Source of the DNA: Coxiella endosymbiont of Amblyomma nuttalli
GTDB taxonomy: Bacteria > Pseudomonadota > Gammaproteobacteria > Coxiellales > Coxiellaceae
Assembly (NCBI RefSeq): GCF_018107685.1
Contig: NZ_CP064834.1
Coordinates: forward strand, 744,001 to 808,000
Direction: 5' to 3'
Length of the DNA stretch: 64,000 bases
How positions within the stretch are numbered: the first letter of the stretch is position 1; the number at the start of each line of letters is the position of its first letter. The notes below the pieces were generated by a model that did no database searches, was not told the origin of the DNA, and saw nothing but the letters and a program-made list of their open reading frames with translations. Shown here piece after piece: positions 58,386-64,000 of this stretch. The position numbers and the translations under genes were made by a program.

Positions 58386-58515
58386 AAGTTCTTCCTTATA
58401 CTACACCGCATAAATGCAGCCACTATTTATTATTAATGGATAACCTACCTCATAAAACTAAAGCAGCTAACATATAAAGAGTGCGCAGCTAACAAGAGAG
58501 ATATATTATATATCA

Positions 58516-59493
58516 ATGAGTAGCCCACAAAAAATCGTTTTAAAAAATGTTATTCCTGCTGGTTTAAATCGGACTCGACTAGATCAGGCATTGGTTAAAT
58601 TATTTCCAGATTATTCTCGTTCACAATTACGAAATTGGATCCAAGCTGGTTATGTAACTGTGAATAATCAGAAAAAAATATTAGCTAAAGAAACAGTTCA
58701 GACCAATCAAGTTATCAAAATCATTGTTCAGCTAAAACCTTCTAAACCTTGGATTCCTCAATCCATCCCTTTAGATATTATTTATGAAGACGAAGCAATA
58801 TTTGTTATTAATAAACCCCCGGGTTTAGTCGTCCATCCCGGCGCAGGAATTCCTGATCACACTTTAGCTAATGCGCTGTTGTATTATGACCCATATCTAG
58901 CAGTTATTCCTCGAGCAGGGATGATCCATCGTCTAGATAGAGATACTTGCGGACTGCTTATTATCGCCCGTACACTGATTGCTTACCTTAATCTGACTAA
59001 TGCCATGAAAATGCGACAAATCACCCGAGAATACGAAGCCATCGTTAAAGGGATTCTGATTTCTGGTCAAGTCATCTCAGCACCAATTGGGCGCCACCCT
59101 ACGAATCGAACACGGATGGCGGTTGTTGCATCAGGTGGCCGCTCTGCTACGACACATTTTCGCATCGTTCATCGATATCGAGCTCATACCCATATTCGCT
59201 TACGTTTGGACACTGGCCGTACTCACCAAATCCGCGTCCACATGGCACATATCCATCACCCTCTTGTGGGTGATCCTGTCTACGGTACTCACATTAGTAG
59301 TATTCCACATTGTCTTTCTACTCCACTCAAAACGGCATTAAGAGCCCTACATCGCCAGGCGCTATACGCATCAACTTTACGTTTTATTCACCCGATTACT
59401 CAGCAACCGATGGAATGTCACACTCCTCTTCCAAAAGATATGGTGTACTTAATCCAGTGTTTAAATGACGACGAACAACATCATGTAAAATAA
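58516..59493 (+). CDS. rluD: 23S rRNA pseudouridine synthase RluD
   Basis: Makes pseudouridines 1911, 1915 and 1917 in helix 69 of 23S rRNA (E. coli numbering), important for ribosome assembly. N-terminal S4 domain (TRLDQALVKLFPDYSRSQLR, AGYVTVNNQKKILAKE), catalytic aspartate in MIHRLDRDTCGLLIIA, RLDTGRTHQIRVHMAHIHHP at the end of the domain. 325 residues (E. coli 326). ATG 58516. It is divergent from bamD, as in E. coli (yfiO/sfhB), which separates it from the RluC paralogue. Confidence 0.93.
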   Translation: MSSPQKIVLKNVIPAGLNRTRLDQALVKLFPDYSRSQLRNWIQAGYVTVNNQKKILAKETVQTNQVIKIIVQLKPSKPWIPQSIPLDIIYEDEAIFVINKPPGLVVHPGAGIPDHTLANALLYYDPYLAVIPRAGMIHRLDRDTCGLLIIARTLIAYLNLTNAMKMRQITREYEAIVKGILISGQVISAPIGRHPTNRTRMAVVASGGRSATTHFRIVHRYRAHTHIRLRLDTGRTHQIRVHMAHIHHPLVGDPVYGTHISSIPHCLSTPLKTALRALHRQALYASTLRFIHPITQQPMECHTPLPKDMVYLIQCLNDDEQHHVK

Positions 59494-60760
59494 TTTGATT
59501 ATTCCAAACTATTATCCCTATACTAGTCAATCCAACCTAATGCTACGAATAGCCTATTCATTGATAAATAAGAAAAAGAAATGGCAGCAACATTCGGTTG
59601 ATGAGGCTTGGGGCGGTATCATCAATTAGACTCTAGCGCTCTTTTAAAGCTCATTCACCAAACTGCTTCATTTAGTTAAGCGCAACCCATCACTACCCAA
59701 GTTTCGGAAGTGATGATGGAATCTGAGATATTTTTCTGTATCATCATATTGATTCTCAAACAATAGGATGATATTGATCGGAAAAGCACTCATTAGGAAT
59801 TCTTTAAATTTTAATTGTTTTAATTTGCTGCAATCTTGTAATCTTTAAATGAACACTTGGCTTTTCATATGTCGCTCTAAATTAGTAATCAATGACCTGT
59901 TAGCAACTCTGTTAAATCTAGATGTTGACGCACGATGCTTCCTTTTAAGAGTAATACTCTTATGAAAATATCATTAACTAAAACTTAAACAAAATATTAA
60001 CGAACATTAAATTCATAGTCCTTATTAAGGATAAATGGGCACGGAATAGAATAATATAGTATAATATAGTGGCAACATAGTGGCAACGCTATTGCTGGTA
60101 AAATCTGTTTTGATGTGAAGTGCAGCTAGTTTGTAGTATAGACACTATCAAACGTGCTTATTTCATAACTTAGATGTTTATACATTCTTGTATTGTGATA
60201 TATCACCTTATCAAAATACTTTCTACCCTCATCTATACAATACTAATTAGTCAAAAGCAACTTGTATATCTTTGACTAATCATAATGCGTTCGTGACTTA
60301 TTTTCAGCATTCCAAACAAGTGCAATAGTAAAACTTCCATTTCCCCAATCCAAAATAGTCTTTTTTGGAAGAAAAAGGTTTAATAAACACTTATAAATCG
60401 GCTTAATAAGTTGGTAACGGGCGTTCGTATGACAGATGTTATCATGTATAAATGTCCTTTGCCATTATTCTCTCGTTTATCTCACAAAAAGCTAGATCAA
60501 TATTATGAAATACTTACGGGTTTACAGTTACTTATTATACAGAAGAATAATGTTTATAGCAGTGTAACCTAAACTCCTATTTAACTAGAAAAAAACTCAT
60601 TTAATAGCTCAATATTTTATACATTACAGCATCTATTGCTGAAAACAAGGCATATTACGATGAATTAACAAGATCAAAAGCTTCATAGTGTTTTAGTTTT
60701 TGTGGATCAAGCCTTAAGAAAACGTTAAACTATGAGTCTATAAAAATTACAGAGTAAACT
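59494..60760. other. 1.27-kb eroded region where yfiH (pgeF) is expected
   Basis: yfiH follows rluD in many relatives; I cannot find its motifs here. Two overlapping tandem duplications occur at 60051-60087. No gene, tRNA or terminator recognised. Confidence 0.5.
60051..60087. repeat. Two overlapping tandem duplications (10 bp x 2 and 11 bp x 2)
   Basis: ATAATATAGT is doubled at 60051-60070 and, overlapping its end, ATAGTGGCAAC is doubled at 60066-60087. The overlap suggests two successive events. Confidence 0.75.
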
Positions 60761-62116
60761 ATGCACAGATTATCATGTGTTATTCTCAACGGTGTTATCA
60801 TAGCGACATTCCATCTAGTATTATCACTAGATACGTATGCCAATTTTCTTGCAAGAACAGATAGTAAGACGTTATCCAGTTTAGCCCCCATGCTAGACCA
60901 AACAACTCCAAGTGTCGTCAATATTGCTGTAGAAAAGCTGATCCCTAGTCTAATCAATCCCAACGAACCGAACGCTGATCAAGATACGACTCCCATAAAA
61001 ATCCTTAGTGTCGGATCTGGAGTCGTTGTTGATGCTAAAAGAGGTTATATTGTAACCAATACTCACGTTATAAAAGATCAAAATATCATGATCGTGACAT
61101 TAAAAAACGGTTGTCGCTATCGCGCAAAAATCGTTGGAAAAGATGATGGATTTGACATTGCCGTTATTCAAATTAACGCTAACCATTTAATCCAACTTCC
61201 CTTTGGGAATTCTAATCGATTAAAAGTTGGTGATTTCGTCGTAGCTGTCGGCAGTCCGTTTGGTTTAACTCAAACGGTAACTTCCGGCATCATTAGTGCT
61301 TTAAATCGCCAAGAACCTCACATTGATAACTTCCAAAGTTTTATTCAAACAGATGCTCCCATTAATCCGGGAAATTCCGGCGGGGCACTCATTAACTTAC
61401 AAGGTCAGCTGGTGGGTATTAATACCGCTATTGTAACACCTTCAGTGGGCAATATTGGTATTGGTTTTTCGATCCCCAGTAATATGGTAAAAAATGTGAT
61501 CAAACAATTAATTAAGTATGGTCAGGTTGAGAGAGGGATGCTAGGGGTTACTGTACAAAACATCACACCTGAGTTAGTCGACGCCATGGGCTTAAAGTAT
61601 AATCGAGGAGTATTAGTTACAAAAGTTATGCTTGGTAGTCCTGTTGCAAAAGCAGGTGTTCAAGTACAAGATATTATTGAGTCTGTGAATAGCACCATGA
61701 TTCACAGTTCAGCTGAGTTACACAATATGTTGGGACTGATACGCCCAGGTACAATGATTCACTTAACTATCTTACGTAATAACAAAACACATGAATTTAA
61801 AACCGTGGTAGCAGATCCTAAAGATATATTACCGGAACATTCACTCCCTTTCCTTGGCGGTATGCGTTTGCAAAAGTTTAACGATCTGGAGCCAGATAGT
61901 ACGATTCTTAATGGTATATTAGTTTCTGCTATTGCTGATGGTAGCAATGGTGCGCTAGCAGGATTACAGGTCGGTGATATTATTTTAAGTGCCAATGGCG
62001 AGAATACATCTACCATAACTAAATTGATAGAAATTGCGGAAAGTAAACCGAGACAATTATTATTAAGGGTTGTACGAGATTCAGGTCAATTATTTTTAGT
62101 AATTCGGCAATTATAA
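60761..62116 (+). CDS. DegP/HtrA-type periplasmic serine protease
   Basis: Periplasmic protease and chaperone for misfolded envelope proteins. The 451-residue protein has a signal peptide (MHRLSCVILNGVIIATFHLV), the catalytic triad H102 (VTNTHVI), D132 (FDIAVIQI) and S206 (PGNSGGAL), and two PDZ domains (about 255-345, GMLGVTVQNITPEL, and 370-450, ILNGILVSAIADGSNGALAG). Start ATG 60761. This is the DegQ/DegP (Do-like) architecture; orthology to one E. coli member cannot be settled by eye. With BamD altered, envelope quality control may matter more. It stands alone between eroded regions. Confidence 0.93.
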   Translation: MHRLSCVILNGVIIATFHLVLSLDTYANFLARTDSKTLSSLAPMLDQTTPSVVNIAVEKLIPSLINPNEPNADQDTTPIKILSVGSGVVVDAKRGYIVTNTHVIKDQNIMIVTLKNGCRYRAKIVGKDDGFDIAVIQINANHLIQLPFGNSNRLKVGDFVVAVGSPFGLTQTVTSGIISALNRQEPHIDNFQSFIQTDAPINPGNSGGALINLQGQLVGINTAIVTPSVGNIGIGFSIPSNMVKNVIKQLIKYGQVERGMLGVTVQNITPELVDAMGLKYNRGVLVTKVMLGSPVAKAGVQVQDIIESVNSTMIHSSAELHNMLGLIRPGTMIHLTILRNNKTHEFKTVVADPKDILPEHSLPFLGGMRLQKFNDLEPDSTILNGILVSAIADGSNGALAGLQVGDIILSANGENTSTITKLIEIAESKPRQLLLRVVRDSGQLFLVIRQL

Positions 62117-64000
62117 TTATAATAATAAAAACTATATACCATTGCATTCATCATAATATTTTCCAAATGTAAATATTAATTAAGTACATTAAAATACTAT
62201 CCTGATTTCTAAAAAAGAGGAGCTGTCCTTGTGTCTGTTAAATTAGGAATATACGTCTATAAAAACGCGCACATTATTTGCGGTCTTAAAAGATGATCAA
62301 GTACAGCGAGGAAGATATAATGGAAAACGTATGGCCTGTTAAAAATATTAAATGGCTAGTCGGAATTATTGTTTATACATGTGGACTGATTATCAGAAAT
62401 TTGTATTAAACATCCTGTCCTCACACTAGCACTACATCCTGTCCCGATCATCATTGAAGTTACAGAAACTATCCAACTCACACGATTTTTCCGAAATTCG
62501 CATAAAATATTTTATTAAGATATATAATTAAGATATATGATATTGTCATTACTTAATTCTAGATGTCAGTGCAAAACTCATCTGTTTAATACTACTACTA
62601 ATATCTTGGAACAATGGACATTAGTAACTGCATAAGACATTGATGTGATCAAATCACCTAAATTACCTTAAAACCCCCATAGATCTCCAATATTGACAAA
62701 GCTTCCGATAAAATATACATGATAAAGATGAATAAACACAGATATAACTTCTTGGTATTCACTATCAACGCTCCGTGGCCTACGTGTGTGGTACCAAACT
62801 CGCGGACATCGGTTCTACTGTACCAGTAATGAAAATGTACAATGCATCCGAGTTATTTAAAAAGAGACACAATCAACCAATCAGAATTAATTTTATAGAT
62901 TACTCTGATGCCAAAGTAACTAGAGCTAATCAGTATTCATGCGTGTTTAACCAGATTCACACGAAGAATAGCGACATAAGCATTGAGCCTTATTAATATG
63001 CAGAACTGTCTAAGACAGAGAAATACCAAATTACCTGCCAGAGCAATCAAGAGCGCTTTCATTGATTATTTAGTTATTACTGCAAAAACTAAATTGAATA
63101 TGGCCGATTAATTTACTGATTTAGTTATTATCTTATCAAAAAAGAAAACGGTCATATTATTCATAATTAAAAACATCAAACAAGAAAAATTAGATGAAAA
63201 CAATCCGATAAGCAGTACGTACAGTTAATAGATATCGATTCATAATTATAATCATTACCACTGCAATAAATCAGGTATTGATATTATTAATGACAGATTA
63301 TGGATATCAACGCACAACTTTACCGGCAATTTTTACAACGCCAAAATTATTTCAAAGAGTACAACCCGCGACATAGCACATACATGATCTTGTTAGATGT
63401 AGCAAAAAAGTAACTGATAAAATCTAATAGACTCTAGGATTAATAAATGTAAATGTCACAGAGTTCATATCTTATCTTCGTGTGTCTACATATAGTGTAA
63501 CTTGTAATCTTTATTATGGTTTTATTTGAGTGTGAGCTGTTATGCAGCTACAAATACCATGTAAAATTGAGATTATCCTAATCTTTTCAGGTGGGTAAAA
63601 CAATGTTACATAACGGTGACGACATCAATTACGATTATAATCGTATTTAGCAGCGCAATTACCAAATGATATCGAAAGTATATTGGCAGTAATACCATGA
63701 TGGTCTCTCTATGATGATGGTAAAATTTCAATCGTTATACTAAAATCTGAAATAGAAAAATTACAATATTTACGCGATTCGAAAAGAAAACTTTGAGAAG
63801 AAAACATCGTCTATTAGTATAGCTAATATCAGTATTTTTTTAAATCATCCCGCCAGCGATTAATCACAATTATACCTGTGTTTTACAGATAATCATTATA
63901 CCCTATAACCTACGATCACTTACATTCAGAAGATACCTTTTCCTGCCGTCATAATGTCATGATATGACATTAAGCAATTATTCTATTAGTTATGTGTTAA
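62117..64000. other. 1.9-kb eroded region to the window end
   Basis: No intact gene. A 29-codon frame starts at ATG 62321 after GCGAGGAAG (MENVWPVKNIKWLVGIIVYT) and stops at once, perhaps the start of a dead membrane-protein gene. The frame at 62775-62996 lacks a ribosome-binding site. A 13-bp tandem duplication lies at 62514-62539. Nothing else is recognised up to 64000. Confidence 0.45.
62514..62539. repeat. Tandem duplication, 13 bp x 2
   Basis: ATTAAGATATATA is followed at once by ATTAAGATATATG, one mismatch. Confidence 0.7.

Noticed and set aside
62775-62996. 73-codon frame near the window end
   Set aside because: Has some protein-like composition, but no ribosome-binding site, no family resemblance and eroded surroundings.

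Overview
The window looks like part of the chromosome of a genome-reduced, AT-rich gammaproteobacterium of the Coxiellaceae, most probably a Coxiella-like endosymbiont of an arthropod such as a tick. Three things point there: an intein in dnaB (an intein at dnaB is known in Coxiella burnetii), gene orders typical of gammaproteobacteria, and a coding density of only about 60 percent. The rest is long AT-rich stretches that still hold recognisable scraps of dead genes. The assignment is an inference, since no 16S gene or database search is available here.

Layout. 1-2.9 kb: 3' part of dnaB with its intein, then alr and sdhE, overlapping. 4.2-6.3 kb: aroC and asd. 7.7-8.9 kb: coaBC. 10.2-15.9 kb: the truA-accD-folC-(dedD remnant)-cvpA-purF cluster. 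16.8-19.9 kb: holD-like gene, a membrane-anchored dual-specificity phosphatase, a HIT hydrolase, folE and tRNA-Leu(CAA). 20.0-24.5 kb: two unrecognised small genes, recJ and a GNAT acetyltransferase. 24.6-24.9 kb: wreck of a POT peptide transporter. 25.5-37.7 kb, all on the minus strand: rluC, rpmF-plsX-fabH-fabD-fabG-acpP-fabF, an mltG remnant, then tmk-holB-tatD. This is the E. coli order with maf, yceD and pabC missing. 38.2-42.2 kb: rne, an artP remnant, and a Trm112-like gene coupled to kdsB. 44.4-51.8 kb, minus strand: thrS-infC-rpmI-rplT-pheS-pheT-ihfA, then a MerR remnant and tRNA-Pro(GGG). 52-64 kb: mostly eroded DNA with a possible small gene, tRNA-Val(GAC), a dolichol-kinase-like membrane protein, a LuxR remnant, divergent bamD and rluD, and a DegP-type protease.

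What survives is translation (thrS, pheST, infC, rpmI, rplT, rpmF, tRNAs, rluC, rluD, truA), replication and repair (dnaB, holB, holD-like, recJ, tmk, ihfA), type II fatty acid and phospholipid synthesis, outer-membrane and LPS functions (kdsB, bamD, degP), amino acids and purines (aroC, asd, alr, purF), and cofactors. folE, folC and coaBC belong to folate and CoA synthesis, which would suit a vitamin-provisioning symbiont. What has been lost is mostly regulators (MerR, LuxR), transporters (POT, ArtP) and cell-envelope accessories (MltG, DedD).

I found no new multi-gene system. The points most worth a second look are: an infC whose start is best explained by an AUC codon; a BamD whose lipidation cysteine appears replaced by tyrosine; a splicing-competent intein whose homing endonuclease looks dead; pseudogenes still readable at protein level; many back-to-back 10-21 bp duplications confined to the decaying DNA; and a perfect 22-bp-arm palindrome beside tRNA-Val.
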